Below, in pieces: positions 1-8,833 of a DNA stretch of 64,000 nt (the first letter of the stretch is position 1; each line of letters starts with the position of its first letter). The notes under the pieces are model-generated. The model was given only the letters and a program-made list of their open reading frames with translations. It had not been told where the DNA came from and searched no databases. Source of the DNA: Ignavibacteriales bacterium (GTDB lineage: Bacteria; Bacteroidota; Ignavibacteria; Ignavibacteriales; Melioribacteraceae); assembly GCA_020635275.1 (NCBI GenBank), contig JACKAA010000004.1, positions 1 through 64,000 on the forward strand, given 5' to 3'. Position numbers and translations under genes: made by a program.

Positions 1-96
1 AAAATGCATAAGCATTTAATATGCCTGGATAAAATAATTCAACAGAGGTGATATTGAATTCTCTTAAAGATTAATGTAATATGCGGATTGAAAAGC

Positions 97-129
97 AGTG
101 ACGAAATAGTGACAATTTAGTGACAACTA
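97..129. repeat. Three tandem 11-bp repeats AGTGACRAHWH
   Basis: Three head-to-tail 11-bp units lie at 97-107 (AGTGACGAAAT), 108-118 (AGTGACAATTT) and 119-129 (AGTGACAACTA). They share AGTGAC plus an A-rich tail. They sit about 115 bp beyond the 3' end of the tRNA-Ser gene at 245-331. The rest of 1-244 shows no convincing coding sequence on either strand. The repeats could be protein-binding sites, for example arm sites of an element that uses the tRNA as an attachment site, or chance in AT-rich DNA. No integrase is visible in the window. Confidence 0.35.
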
Positions 130-244
130 AACATGAAAACTATGGAATTCTTAAAAAATTATGTAAACTATAGAAAGACGAAAATGCTGATTTTGAAATA
201 AAAATGAGATTTTGTATTAAATTGGGAACGTTAGGAAAGTAGCG

Positions 245-331
245 CGGAGAGGGAGGGATTCGAACCCTCGGTACGGTTGCCCGTACACACGCTTTCCAGG
301 CGTGCCAGATAAGCCACTCCTGCACCTCTCC
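245..331 (-). tRNA. tRNA-Ser (anticodon GGA)
   Basis: Read on the minus strand, the gene starts GGAGAGG at 331-325 and its 3' acceptor strand CCTCTCC (252-246) pairs with it over 7 bp, followed by discriminator G. The T-arm has the GGTTCGAATCC core, and there is a long variable arm (GTACGG/CCGTAC pairing), as expected for a class II tRNA. The anticodon loop CTGGAAA gives anticodon GGA, reading UCC and UCU. The CCA end is not encoded. The length of 87 nt is normal for tRNA-Ser. Confidence 0.95.
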
Positions 332-435
332 ATTAAATTAGAAATGTAAATATATGATTCTTATTCCTAATTAGAAAATAAATGAAAAATTTATTTTGTA
401 AGTTTACTTAACGAAAAAGTTAATTCGAAACAAAA

Positions 436-523
436 GGAAAGATGGCAGAGTGGTTGAATGCGGCAGTCTCGAAAACTGTTGATCGCTTTTTGCGATCCGG
501 GGGTTCGAATCCCCCTCTTTCCG
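436..523 (+). tRNA. tRNA-Ser (anticodon CGA)
   Basis: The acceptor stem GGAAAGA (436-442) pairs with TCTTTCC (516-522), with discriminator G at 523. The anticodon stem GCAGT/ACTGT flanks loop CTCGAAA, giving anticodon CGA for codon UCG. A long variable arm (GATCGC TTTTT GCGATC) and a GGTTCGAATCC T-loop confirm a serine tRNA. CCA is not encoded. It is transcribed divergently from the tRNA-Ser(GGA) about 105 bp away. The two serine tRNAs mark the left border of the polysaccharide locus. Confidence 0.95.
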
Positions 524-558
524 CATAATGGAATTATTTGTCTAAACTTTCTATAATA

Positions 559-1863
559 TTAATTTTCAATAATATTTTTGTTTTTAATCTTAAAAGAAAG
601 AAAAAATAAAGTACTGCAGATAATTAGCATTACAATTCCCGAATAAAAATATGTTTGGTTTATATCAAATAAAAAAGTAAATAAATAAGGTCCAATTGCA
701 CTTCCTGCAACTATCCAACTCATATTAAATCCGCTTATTTCTCCCAAATATTTAGTTCCGTAAAATCTTGGCCAGCTCACGGTTGATAAAACACCAAACA
801 AACCGCCTGCAATTCCATTCCCCAATATTATTAAATAAAGTGGTAATCCTTCTGATAAAAAGCTTAAGCCAACCATTGAAAGTAGCATACCAAATAATTG
901 TAATCTAAGTAAGTGTTTTAATCTTATAAAATCAGCCAGATATCCGCCGCCTATTTGAAATACTACGGCAATTATTGAAACAGGAAGAAATATTAAAATT
1001 GCATCGTCTCTGCTCAAACCGGCTTTTGTGAAAATATCAACAATGTTAAATGTTAATGCTGTTACATATAATCCCTGCAATGCAAGCGTTAAATTAAAAA
1101 TCCAAAAATTATACGTTTTTCTGGCTTCACTTAAGTTAAAATCCTTAATAGGGCGGAATTTGGTCTTATTTATTTTACTAATTTCTATTTCTTTTCCGTC
1201 AGGAATTAATCCAAATTGAACCGGATCATCGCGAAAGGTAAGCAATGCAAATACAGTAAAAAATACACCTACCAGCAAAGCTATAAATAACCAAGCTCCT
1301 TGCCAGCCATAATTATTAATCAAATCATCAAAAATTTTTGGAGAATAAGAAAAGCCAAAAGAAATTGCGATTCCCATAATAGCACTTGCAAAACCCCGTT
1401 TTTTTTCAAACCATTTCATCACCATATTTTTTGAAGACATTGTTAAAGTACCTTGACCAAAAAATCTTACAAAAAAGAAGCCAATTACAAGAAGGATAAG
1501 AGTTGTAAATGTAATATCAATATTTATTTTTGAAAAAATTGATACAAGCTGAGGCAAATTGGCTAAAAATAAAAGTGAGATACCTAAAAATAGACCAGCT
1601 AAAACTGAAGTTATTTTTGCACCATATTTATCATAAAACTTACCGGCATAAGTTAAAAATATTGAGCTGGCAAGTGTACCAATTAAATACGTAAAACTTA
1701 ATTGATTTCTTGAAATTCCTAAATCCCTAATTAAATAATCTGTAAATACTGATATACCTATTGTTTGACCGGGAGCGCTAAATAGAACACCAACTGTTCC
1801 GGCGAAAATAATAATATAACCGTAGAAGAAAGGAAATTTATTAACTAAAGATTTTTTTTGCAT
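559..1863 (-). CDS. MFS transporter
   Basis: A 434-residue integral membrane protein with about 12 hydrophobic segments, the normal size for the major facilitator superfamily. The first loop after TM2 (around residues 75-85, AGKFYDKYGAKIT) resembles the MFS motif A (GxxxDxxGxR). The N-terminus (FFYGYIIIFAGTVGVLFSAPGQT) resembles the oxalate/formate antiporter-like and monocarboxylate branch. It probably moves a small organic or sugar acid across the inner membrane by proton coupling. The substrate cannot be read from the sequence. The ATG is preceded by a weak GGATA Shine-Dalgarno-like sequence. It is monocistronic and divergent from the cupin/lyase genes at 1998, so its link to the uronate locus is by position only. 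Confidence 0.85.
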   Translation of the reverse strand: MQKKSLVNKFPFFYGYIIIFAGTVGVLFSAPGQTIGISVFTDYLIRDLGISRNQLSFTYLIGTLASSIFLTYAGKFYDKYGAKITSVLAGLFLGISLLFLANLPQLVSIFSKINIDITFTTLILLVIGFFFVRFFGQGTLTMSSKNMVMKWFEKKRGFASAIMGIAISFGFSYSPKIFDDLINNYGWQGAWLFIALLVGVFFTVFALLTFRDDPVQFGLIPDGKEIEISKINKTKFRPIKDFNLSEARKTYNFWIFNLTLALQGLYVTALTFNIVDIFTKAGLSRDDAILIFLPVSIIAVVFQIGGGYLADFIRLKHLLRLQLFGMLLSMVGLSFLSEGLPLYLIILGNGIAGGLFGVLSTVSWPRFYGTKYLGEISGFNMSWIVAGSAIGPYLFTFLFDINQTYFYSGIVMLIICSTLFFLSFKIKNKNIIEN

Positions 1864-1997
1864 TAAATATCCATTTTGAAGTGCAAATATAACCTTAAAT
1901 GTTTTACATAAAAACAGAATGCAAAATTTATATTTTATTGAAATAGTAAAAATATTATTCTATTTTAATTAAGTAGCATTAAAGCAATGGATCATTT

Positions 1998-2441
1998 ATG
2001 AAAAAAATAATTTTAACAATATTTCTTATTGTGAATGGTTTTATTTTTGCTAACGAAGGTAATAATAACAGGTTAGTTCCAAAAAATGACAGCACAAAAT
2101 TTAATATTGAGAATTGTGTTAATCAATTTTCATTATTAGATACGGTAAAAACAAAAGTTGGATATCAATATTGGTTTGTTGATAAAGATTTTCTTGATGG
2201 CAGAACATTAAAAATGAGTGCCGTGGAACCGCATAAAGCAACTCATGAACCACATAAACATTTAGAAGATGAATTCTTTTTTGTGTTAGAGGGAACTGCA
2301 GAATTTAGTTTAAATGGCAAAACAGCAATTGGCAAACCGTACTCAAGTTTTTATTGTCCTCCTGGTTCTTTACATGGAATTAAAAATATTGGTGATACTG
2401 AATTAAAATATTTAGTAATCAAAAAATACATTTTAGATTAA
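1998..2441 (+). CDS. Secreted single-domain cupin protein
   Basis: 147 residues with an N-terminal signal peptide (MKKIILTIFLIVNGFIFA) and one cupin_2 barrel. Cupin motif 1 fits HxH(x)3E(x)6G exactly (HKHLEDEFFFVLEG, about residues 93-106) and motif 2 is PPGSLHGIKN, giving a 2-His/Glu + His metal site. It is 22 bp upstream of the PL10 lyase and probably cotranscribed with it. A tempting function is a KdgF-like step (opening of the unsaturated uronate ring), since no other KdgF candidate is visible. Against that, it is exported, and KdgF as I recall uses Gln rather than Glu in motif 1. A role in binding or modifying a released sugar is all that can be inferred. Confidence 0.8.
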   Translation: MKKIILTIFLIVNGFIFANEGNNNRLVPKNDSTKFNIENCVNQFSLLDTVKTKVGYQYWFVDKDFLDGRTLKMSAVEPHKATHEPHKHLEDEFFFVLEGTAEFSLNGKTAIGKPYSSFYCPPGSLHGIKNIGDTELKYLVIKKYILD

Positions 2442-2463
2442 ATAATTTTTCGGGATTGATGTA

Positions 2464-3606
2464 ATGAAGATTTTTTTATCAGTTTTATTAGGATATTTAT
2501 TTTTTAGTTTTTTACCCATTTCACCTCTTTATTCTCAGCTTGATTTGAATAGGTTTATGGATAGTGCCCATCATTGGTATGGCATTAATGATGAAGACAG
2601 AATTATTCAGCCATTACCAGATCAGCCTAAATATAATGCAGAGGAATATCAAAATATTGCAGATAATATTTTACTATTTCAAAAAGAAAATGGAGGGTGG
2701 GCTAAGAATTTTGATATGCAAGCAATTCTTGATGATGAGCAAAGAGCCAAAGTTCTTGCTGATAAACCTATTGAAAACACTACTTTTGATAATGGAGCTA
2801 CACACTCTCAACTAAGTTATTTGGCAGAAGTATATACAATCACAAAAGATGACAAATATAAGGATGCATTTTTAAAGGGTTTAGATTTTATTTTAACTGC
2901 ACAATACCAAAATGGAGGGTGGCCTCAATTTTTTCCAGATACTTCAGGATATAGAAAATATATAACATTTAATGATGGTGCAATGATGGGTGTTATTAAA
3001 ATTCTGGAAAATATTGTTAACAAAAATTCAAATTATCTTTTTATTCATGATCCAAAATATCAAGAAGTTAAAAATGCATTTGAAAAGGGGATTGATTGTA
3101 TTCTTGATATGCAAATTGTTGATGAAGATCGAACGACAGTTTGGTGCCAGCAGCATGATCAAGTTACATTAAAGCCCCAGAATGCACGTACTTTTGAACC
3201 TGCTTCAATTTGTAATGGTGAAAGTTCTGAAATAGTATTGTTTCTTATGAGTTTGGAAAATCCAAGTGATAGAATAAAATCAGCAATAATAAATGCTGTC
3301 AGTTGGTTTGAAGATTCAGCTATTGAAGGAATTCGTGTTGAAGTAATTAAAGCTCCCAAGGAAGAATATAAGTATCACACAACAAGTTTTGATAGAGTAG
3401 TAGTTGAAGATGAAGATGCGCCAAGAATTTGGACACGTTTTTATGAACTTGAGACTCATAGACCAATGTTTTGCAGAAGAGATGGTAAAATTGTTTACTC
3501 TCTTGCAGAAGTTGAAAGAGAAAGAAGAACCGGTTATGGTTATTATAATTATGCACCGGAAGAAGTTTTATCTTATTTTTCGGAATGGAAACAAAAATGG
3601 GAATAA
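2464..3606 (+). CDS. Secreted pectate lyase, family PL10
   Basis: 380 residues, signal peptide in the first 25 (ending YSQ). The body is the (alpha/alpha) toroid of PL10 lyases: NGGWAKNFDM near residue 76, NGGWPQFFPD near 150, NARTFEPASICNGESSE near 240, and the C-terminal RIWTRFYEL and RPMFCRRDGK segment that carries conserved Arg residues. It should cut polygalacturonate by beta-elimination, giving unsaturated oligogalacturonides, outside the cytoplasm. It lacks a type IX sorting domain, so it is probably periplasmic. The gene lies between the secreted cupin (22 bp upstream) and the PL1 lyase (73 bp downstream), forming a likely three-gene operon. Confidence 0.92.
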   Translation: MKIFLSVLLGYLFFSFLPISPLYSQLDLNRFMDSAHHWYGINDEDRIIQPLPDQPKYNAEEYQNIADNILLFQKENGGWAKNFDMQAILDDEQRAKVLADKPIENTTFDNGATHSQLSYLAEVYTITKDDKYKDAFLKGLDFILTAQYQNGGWPQFFPDTSGYRKYITFNDGAMMGVIKILENIVNKNSNYLFIHDPKYQEVKNAFEKGIDCILDMQIVDEDRTTVWCQQHDQVTLKPQNARTFEPASICNGESSEIVLFLMSLENPSDRIKSAIINAVSWFEDSAIEGIRVEVIKAPKEEYKYHTTSFDRVVVEDEDAPRIWTRFYELETHRPMFCRRDGKIVYSLAEVERERRTGYGYYNYAPEEVLSYFSEWKQKWE

Positions 3607-3679
3607 TAGGTATTTGTGAAAATTGCTTGGGATCAATTTTCTTAAGTTGCTACTTTTATAATTGTGACTCATTCAATAA

Positions 3680-6325
3680 ATGATCAGCATTTTGAAATTA
3701 ATTAAAATTGCATTAGTTCTTTCATTCCTTTTATTTAGTTCAGTAAATTTTCATGCTCAACACCTTAAAGTTGATATAAGTGCGTTTGGCCAATCTTTAG
3801 GCGAAGCCCCAAATTTTACTCAATGGATTATGCCGCTCAATAATGGTGGAAAGGTTTCCCAAACTTTCGATTCAATTACTGTTGAATTAGAAATGATAAT
3901 TCCGAATGCCGATCAGACACATTATATGAAATGTCAATACGCTAATAAAGATGGACAAACTTATAACTTTAAACTTTCCTATGATGGAATTTGGCCGCAT
4001 TGGAAAGACGATTCAAAAAGTGTTGATATGCCTTATCCCTTTGGCGGTTCAATACAAATGACTATTAAGGGTCTTCCGACTGGCGAACACAATATTATTA
4101 CTTATCACAATAATCCATTTAATGAAACAAAAAATTGGACATTCAATGATAGTATCTTTACTAGTGAAACGAGTGATTGCATTGTTAGTGTTAATGATGA
4201 ATATGTAACAACAATTTCTCCAACAGTTAATAATAGAAATGATGCAACATGTGCATATACTTTTTTTACTGTAAATTCAATTGAGGGAAATCCGGTTGTA
4301 ATTAATTTTATTCCTGCACATAATCGATCAATGGATAATATTTTTCTTAACGGTTTTGAAATTGATGCTCCATCAGAACCATCTTCTATTGCTTCAAATC
4401 CTACTCCCAATAATGGTGATATGCATGTTGATGTGAATAATGATAATCCGAAAATAGGTGAAGAAAATATTGGATATACAAACTTAAGTTGGAATCCTTC
4501 AACGTTTGCCGTCTTACATGATATCTATTTTGGGACTGATGAAAATGAAGTATTGAATGCAAATAATTCTACAACAAATATTTATAAAGGAAATATTGCT
4601 GATACAACATATCTTGCTGAAAATCTTTCAACTCATAAATTATACTATTGGAGAGTTGATGAAATTGATGCACAAGGAAAAATTGCTAAAGGTGAAGTCT
4701 GGAAATTTAGTCCGCGTCGTATTGCTTTCCCAAGTGCCGAAGGTTGGGGAAGATTTGCTCGTGGTGGAAGGGGCGGAATAGTTTATCATGTTACAAATTT
4801 GAATGATAGCGGTCCCGGTAGCTTTAGAGAAGCTATAGAAGCAAATGAACCGCGTACAGTTATCTTTGATGTATCAGGAATAATCCAACTGGAAAGCAGA
4901 CTAATATTATCAAATTCATATTGTACAGTTGCTGGGCAAACAGCTCCTGGGAAAGGAATTTGTATTAGAGACTATGATTTTGGAACTCAGGGTGGTAGCG
5001 ATTTTATTATTAGATATGTTAGAGTAAGAGTGGGCAAAATTGCCGGAACAGATAAAACATTAGGTGGAATGGGGATGGGAAGTACAGATCATTCCATTAT
5101 TGATCATTGCTCAATCAGCTGGTCACAAGATGAAGCTTTTAGTTCACGTCAAGCAAAAAATATAACTTTGCAAAGGACACTTATTTCAGAAGCACTTCAT
5201 GTTGCTGAGCATAAAAACTATCCCTCAGGAACTTCACATGGATTTGCCGCTAGCATTGGCGGTGATATTGCATCTTTTCATCATAATTTGCTTGCTCATT
5301 GTGAAGGCCGAAATTGGTCTTTAGCCGGTGGAGTTGATCCAAGTGGAATACACACTGGAAGTTTAGACATTCGTAACAATGTTGTTTATAATTGGGATGG
5401 GCGCACTACAGATGGCGGTGCTCAATATGTTAATTTTGTTCGAAATTATTATAAACCTGGACCTGCTACAATTAATGGTCCTTTTACAGAATTAAATCCA
5501 CAATTTGAGAACCCGAGTTTTGGACCTCAGCAATATTATGTTGAGGGAAATGTTATGGAAAATCACCATGGAGCTGAGGGACCATTACCGCCTTTTGAAG
5601 GTGTGAAACCACAAGGTACACAATCTTGGCCAGTGACAGTTGAATTGCCATTTTTTGAAAACTTTGTGAAAACTCAAACAGCACATGAAGCATATGAAAG
5701 TGTGCTTGCGAATGTTGGTTGCAACAGGCCAACACTGGATGAGCATGATCTTCGAATTCTTCGGGAAACAAGTGAGGGAACTTTTACTTTTCGTGGAAGT
5801 GTTACAAATCGTAAAGGATTGATAGATAATCAAGAAGATGTTGGTGGTTGGGAAATCTACCCTGAAGAACAAAGAAGCGCCGACTATGATTCTGATCTTG
5901 ATGGAATGCCAAATACTTGGGAAATTGAAAACGGCTTAAATCCTAATGATCCAGAAGATAGAAATAATATTTCTATTAATGGTTATACAAATCTTGAAAA
6001 TTATCTTAATTATACTGCCGGTGAAATTACTTCAGTTAGTGATTTTAGTAAAAGTAGTATCAATAAATTTAAACTTTATCAAAATTATCCCAATCCATTT
6101 AATCCAACTACAGAAATTAGATTTAATGTTCCTTATAGAACAAATGTACAAATAGTTATTTATGATATACTTGGGAGAAAAATTTTAGAATTATTGAATG
6201 AAGAAAAATCTGCCGGAGTACATTCTGTTAATTTTAATGGTATGAATTTAAGTAGTGGTGTCTATTTTTACCAAATTAATATATTAGATCAATCAACAAT
6301 AAAAAAAATGATAATGATTAAGTAA
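3680..6325 (+). CDS. Multidomain pectate lyase (PL1) with type IX sorting domain
   Basis: 881 residues in five parts. Residues 1-27 are a signal peptide. Residues about 28-235 form a beta-rich domain that I do not recognise, perhaps carbohydrate-binding. Residues about 260-345 form a fibronectin-III-like module ending YYWRVDEIDAQGKIAKGEVWKF, echoed in the CE8 enzyme at 6769. Residues about 346-720 are a right-handed beta-helix lyase of the PL1 group, starting AFPSAEGWGRFARGGRGG, with DHCSISWSQDE and HHNLLAHCEGRNW. Around 734 is a calcium-binding thrombospondin-3-like stretch (DYDSDLDGMPNTWE). From about 800 is the NYPNPFNPTTEIRF type IX sorting domain ending in KKMIMIK. It is therefore predicted to be surface-attached or released, cutting high-molecular-weight pectate. 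The ATG has no strong ribosome-binding site. Confidence 0.92.
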   Translation: MISILKLIKIALVLSFLLFSSVNFHAQHLKVDISAFGQSLGEAPNFTQWIMPLNNGGKVSQTFDSITVELEMIIPNADQTHYMKCQYANKDGQTYNFKLSYDGIWPHWKDDSKSVDMPYPFGGSIQMTIKGLPTGEHNIITYHNNPFNETKNWTFNDSIFTSETSDCIVSVNDEYVTTISPTVNNRNDATCAYTFFTVNSIEGNPVVINFIPAHNRSMDNIFLNGFEIDAPSEPSSIASNPTPNNGDMHVDVNNDNPKIGEENIGYTNLSWNPSTFAVLHDIYFGTDENEVLNANNSTTNIYKGNIADTTYLAENLSTHKLYYWRVDEIDAQGKIAKGEVWKFSPRRIAFPSAEGWGRFARGGRGGIVYHVTNLNDSGPGSFREAIEANEPRTVIFDVSGIIQLESRLILSNSYCTVAGQTAPGKGICIRDYDFGTQGGSDFIIRYVRVRVGKIAGTDKTLGGMGMGSTDHSIIDHCSISWSQDEAFSSRQAKNITLQRTLISEALHVAEHKNYPSGTSHGFAASIGGDIASFHHNLLAHCEGRNWSLAGGVDPSGIHTGSLDIRNNVVYNWDGRTTDGGAQYVNFVRNYYKPGPATINGPFTELNPQFENPSFGPQQYYVEGNVMENHHGAEGPLPPFEGVKPQGTQSWPVTVELPFFENFVKTQTAHEAYESVLANVGCNRPTLDEHDLRILRETSEGTFTFRGSVTNRKGLIDNQEDVGGWEIYPEEQRSADYDSDLDGMPNTWEIENGLNPNDPEDRNNISINGYTNLENYLNYTAGEITSVSDFSKSSINKFKLYQNYPNPFNPTTEIRFNVPYRTNVQIVIYDILGRKILELLNEEKSAGVHSVNFNGMNLSSGVYFYQINILDQSTIKKMIMIK

Positions 6326-6361
6326 CCATTATCATTTTAATGAATAGTAAAATAAAGATTT

Positions 6362-6757
6362 TTAAAGTTCAATATCCATCATTGGAACACCTCTTTGACA
6401 AAGCTGTAAAGGCACTCCAAATGGATCACGCAGCATAACTAAATGCGATCCATCTTCTAAATGCAATTCTTCAAAAAATGTTGCTCCATTTGCAAGAAGT
6501 TTTTGTTTTGTCTCTTCAGCATTTTTTACCATAAATGCAAAATGAAATTCCAACGGATGTTTTGAATTTAAGTCAATAATTGCAGCCGAATCATTTTTGT
6601 AAATCTCAATTGCTAACCTTCCAGTTTTATCAGCAATAAAATGAGCGTAAGGTGGTTTATCGCTTCCTCTAACAATTTTCATTTCACAATTTTTAACATA
6701 CCAATTTGCTGCTTCAATTGGATTTTCTACGTTTAATGCAAAGTGTTCAAATACCAT
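6362..6757 (-). CDS. VOC-family (glyoxalase/dioxygenase fold) protein
   Basis: 131 residues with two beta-alpha-beta-beta-beta halves typical of the vicinal oxygen chelate superfamily: FEHFALNVENPIEAANWY at the start and LRDPFGVPLQLCQR at the end. The metal ligands are plausibly His-5, Glu near 50, His near 72 and Gln/Glu at the end, but the substrate cannot be deduced. There is no signal peptide, so it is cytoplasmic. It is the last gene of a three-gene minus-strand operon after CE12 and CE8, 11 bp after CE8, with an AAGGAAT ribosome-binding site. A role in handling reactive dicarbonyls or in uronate isomerisation is only a guess from context. Confidence 0.8.
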   Translation of the reverse strand: MVFEHFALNVENPIEAANWYVKNCEMKIVRGSDKPPYAHFIADKTGRLAIEIYKNDSAAIIDLNSKHPLEFHFAFMVKNAEETKQKLLANGATFFEELHLEDGSHLVMLRDPFGVPLQLCQRGVPMMDIEL

Positions 6758-6768
6758 AATTATTCCTT

Positions 6769-8079
6769 TTATTCTTTGGTTGTAAAATGCCAGAGCGGAC
6801 CTTCAACAGCTGCTCCGTCTACAATTTCGTCTATTCTCCAATAATATGTAGAATTTTTTTCTAATGTTTCTGGATTAAAATATTTTTCTGTTTGATTTTT
6901 TATAAAAATTGGCTCACCCACTGCACTTGGGCCGTCTTTTAATTTTTCACCATTTTCTAATGCTTGAGGAAATTTTGATTTCCAAAAATAAATGTTAAAA
7001 GATTCTGCGTTTCTGGAAGGAATCCAATTTAGTATTGTTTCCAAAGTGATGTCATAACTTCCATTTCTTGGTTTTGGTAAATAAACATAAGGTAAAACAG
7101 AAGGCATTTCTTTTTCTGGATTCCACATACCTGAAAATGTCCATGCTGCAGTTATTTCAGAGGGTTCAGGATTTCCCTCAGCATCCTCCAAATTATCTTC
7201 AAACCATTTATAATCTCCACCAAGTCTATGGTTATTATAATAGTAATGTCTTTGACCCCATTCCCAAATTTGTGCATTTTTTGATACTGGCCAAAAAATT
7301 GGAACATCAGCCATGTTTCCCGAAAATATACAATCGAGTAAATAAAATTGTGCATCTGAATGATGTCTTCCAAGAGGAAAACCTGGAATTCCGTCAAAGT
7401 AAGAATATCTTATTACAAATTTTTGATCCTTATCTCCAATCCCTTTATGCCATAGCGATGCAGTTAAATTGTGTCCGTAAAATTTACTATCCGTTATATA
7501 ACACCAACCGCGAGGACAAACATAATCAACCCAACCTTCAAAATAACAATTGTTGTGATAATACATTCCATCTTCTTGAGCCCACAAACTAATGGTGTCA
7601 CCGCCATCAGCAATTACATTGCAATCTAATAAATAGACTTTTGTTCCTAATCCTAAAATTGCAAATTGATGATCATGATCGCCGTGCAAGCTGCCATAAT
7701 TATTATGTATCGTAAGATTTGCAAAAGTAATATTAGAAGTGTTGCTGTCTATATTAACAATAGCTGAGCCGAAACTATCAGAGTTTTTTTCAATCCAATT
7801 ACTCCTTAATTCTGCAAATCTTATAATGGTACTATCTCTATTTTCGCCAACAATAGAAATGTTTGAATTATGAATAAAAAGTTTTTCGTTATATAATCCA
7901 TTTTTAACATAAATAATTTTATGTTCTTGATTGTTTTCTTTAATAGATTCGATTGCTGATTGTATTGAGTTAAAGTTTCCACTTCCATCTTTAGCAACAA
8001 TAATATCTGCTTTTTCTTTGGCTATTAATAAATTTGATAGAGTTAAACAAAAAAAGAAGTAATAAAAGATTTTCTTCAT
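6769..8079 (-). CDS. Secreted pectinesterase (CE8) with FN3-like C-terminal module
   Basis: 436 residues, signal peptide at residues 1-20. The beta-helix begins DIIVAKDGSGNFNSIQSAI, the classic pectin methylesterase opening. Near residues 155-190 are DGGDTISLWAQED and EGWVDYVCPRGW, matching the family's GxQDT and GxVDFIFG blocks, and near 236 is LGRHHSD, matching LGRPW. Both active-site Asp residues and the Arg are thus present, but the Gln of GxQDT is replaced by Gly. Residues about 335-436 form a fibronectin-like module ending YYWRIDEIVDGAAVEGPLWHF, similar to the module in the PL1 protein. It should remove methyl esters from homogalacturonan before lyase attack. It follows CE12 with a 1-bp gap. 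Confidence 0.88.
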   Translation of the reverse strand: MKKIFYYFFFCLTLSNLLIAKEKADIIVAKDGSGNFNSIQSAIESIKENNQEHKIIYVKNGLYNEKLFIHNSNISIVGENRDSTIIRFAELRSNWIEKNSDSFGSAIVNIDSNTSNITFANLTIHNNYGSLHGDHDHQFAILGLGTKVYLLDCNVIADGGDTISLWAQEDGMYYHNNCYFEGWVDYVCPRGWCYITDSKFYGHNLTASLWHKGIGDKDQKFVIRYSYFDGIPGFPLGRHHSDAQFYLLDCIFSGNMADVPIFWPVSKNAQIWEWGQRHYYYNNHRLGGDYKWFEDNLEDAEGNPEPSEITAAWTFSGMWNPEKEMPSVLPYVYLPKPRNGSYDITLETILNWIPSRNAESFNIYFWKSKFPQALENGEKLKDGPSAVGEPIFIKNQTEKYFNPETLEKNSTYYWRIDEIVDGAAVEGPLWHFTTKE

Positions 8080-8080
8080 T

Positions 8081-8833
8081 TTAATTTTCTAGTTTATTAA
8101 AGTAATGTCTTAAATCTAAATTTGATTTCTTGATATCATCAGCAACAAGTTTTGCAATTACTTCTGCGCCATGGTCGTTAAAATGTGTATTATCATCCTT
8201 ACCTTCCGGGTAGTTAGGTGAATCACCTGGTTTTAAAATTAAAAATATTTTTTCTGTTTCTTTTTCACCTAATTTGATAAATAAGTCTTCACTGGATTTG
8301 CTTAAATCGATTAGAGCTACATTCATTTCTTTTGCAACCTGTCTTATTAAATCTGGATAAATCCCGTGTACATCGTAAAATGTACCATTCTCATTAAATC
8401 TTCTTCTCATAACCGGTGTAATTAATACTGGAATGGCATCACGTGAACGTGTTTCAATAACAAATTTTCTATAATTATTTTTGAAATCTATTGGATGTGT
8501 ATATCGTTCACCTTTTGTTATAGATTGATCATTATGTCCGAACTGAATAAATACATAATCTCCCTTAGAAACAGAGTCCATTATTGCTTGCCATCGTCCT
8601 TCATTTATAAATGATTTAGTGCTTCTGCCATTTTTAGCATGATTTTTAATTTTGATATTTTCACTAAAAAAGATTCCTATTTTTTCACCCCAACCAGTTT
8701 CAGGTCTTTTCTCTAATAGTTTTTCAGCAATCGTTGAATCACCGGCTAAGAATATTGTGATATCTTTATTTTGGAATGTACTACCTACTATAAAAGTAAA
8801 AAATATTAGTAAGAAAATTTTTTTTATTCGCAT
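8081..8833 (-). CDS. Rhamnogalacturonan acetylesterase (CE12, SGNH hydrolase)
   Basis: 250 residues with a short N-terminal signal segment. The SGNH blocks are in order: block I FLAGDST with nucleophile Ser-33, block II KNGRSTKSF near residue 67, block III FGHND near 98-101, and block V DNTHFNDHG near 217-223 supplying Asp and His. This pattern and the GWGEKIG segment are typical of the CE12 rhamnogalacturonan acetylesterases, which strip acetyl groups from pectin so that lyases and hydrolases can act. It is first in the minus-strand operon CE12-CE8-VOC, whose promoter region faces that of the TonB receptor and contains the 12-bp repeat operator at 8902-8937. Confidence 0.92.
   Translation of the reverse strand: MRIKKIFLLIFFTFIVGSTFQNKDITIFLAGDSTIAEKLLEKRPETGWGEKIGIFFSENIKIKNHAKNGRSTKSFINEGRWQAIMDSVSKGDYVFIQFGHNDQSITKGERYTHPIDFKNNYRKFVIETRSRDAIPVLITPVMRRRFNENGTFYDVHGIYPDLIRQVAKEMNVALIDLSKSSEDLFIKLGEKETEKIFLILKPGDSPNYPEGKDDNTHFNDHGAEVIAKLVADDIKKSNLDLRHYFNKLEN

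Noticed and set aside
555..579. AT-only inverted repeat followed by T residues downstream of tRNA-Ser(CGA)
   Set aside because: The 7-bp stem has no G-C pairs and overlaps the end of the MFS gene; too weak to call a terminator.
7068..7592. 174-codon open frame antisense to the pectinesterase gene
   Set aside because: It lies wholly inside a well-supported CE8 gene and its translation resembles nothing; a frame shadow.
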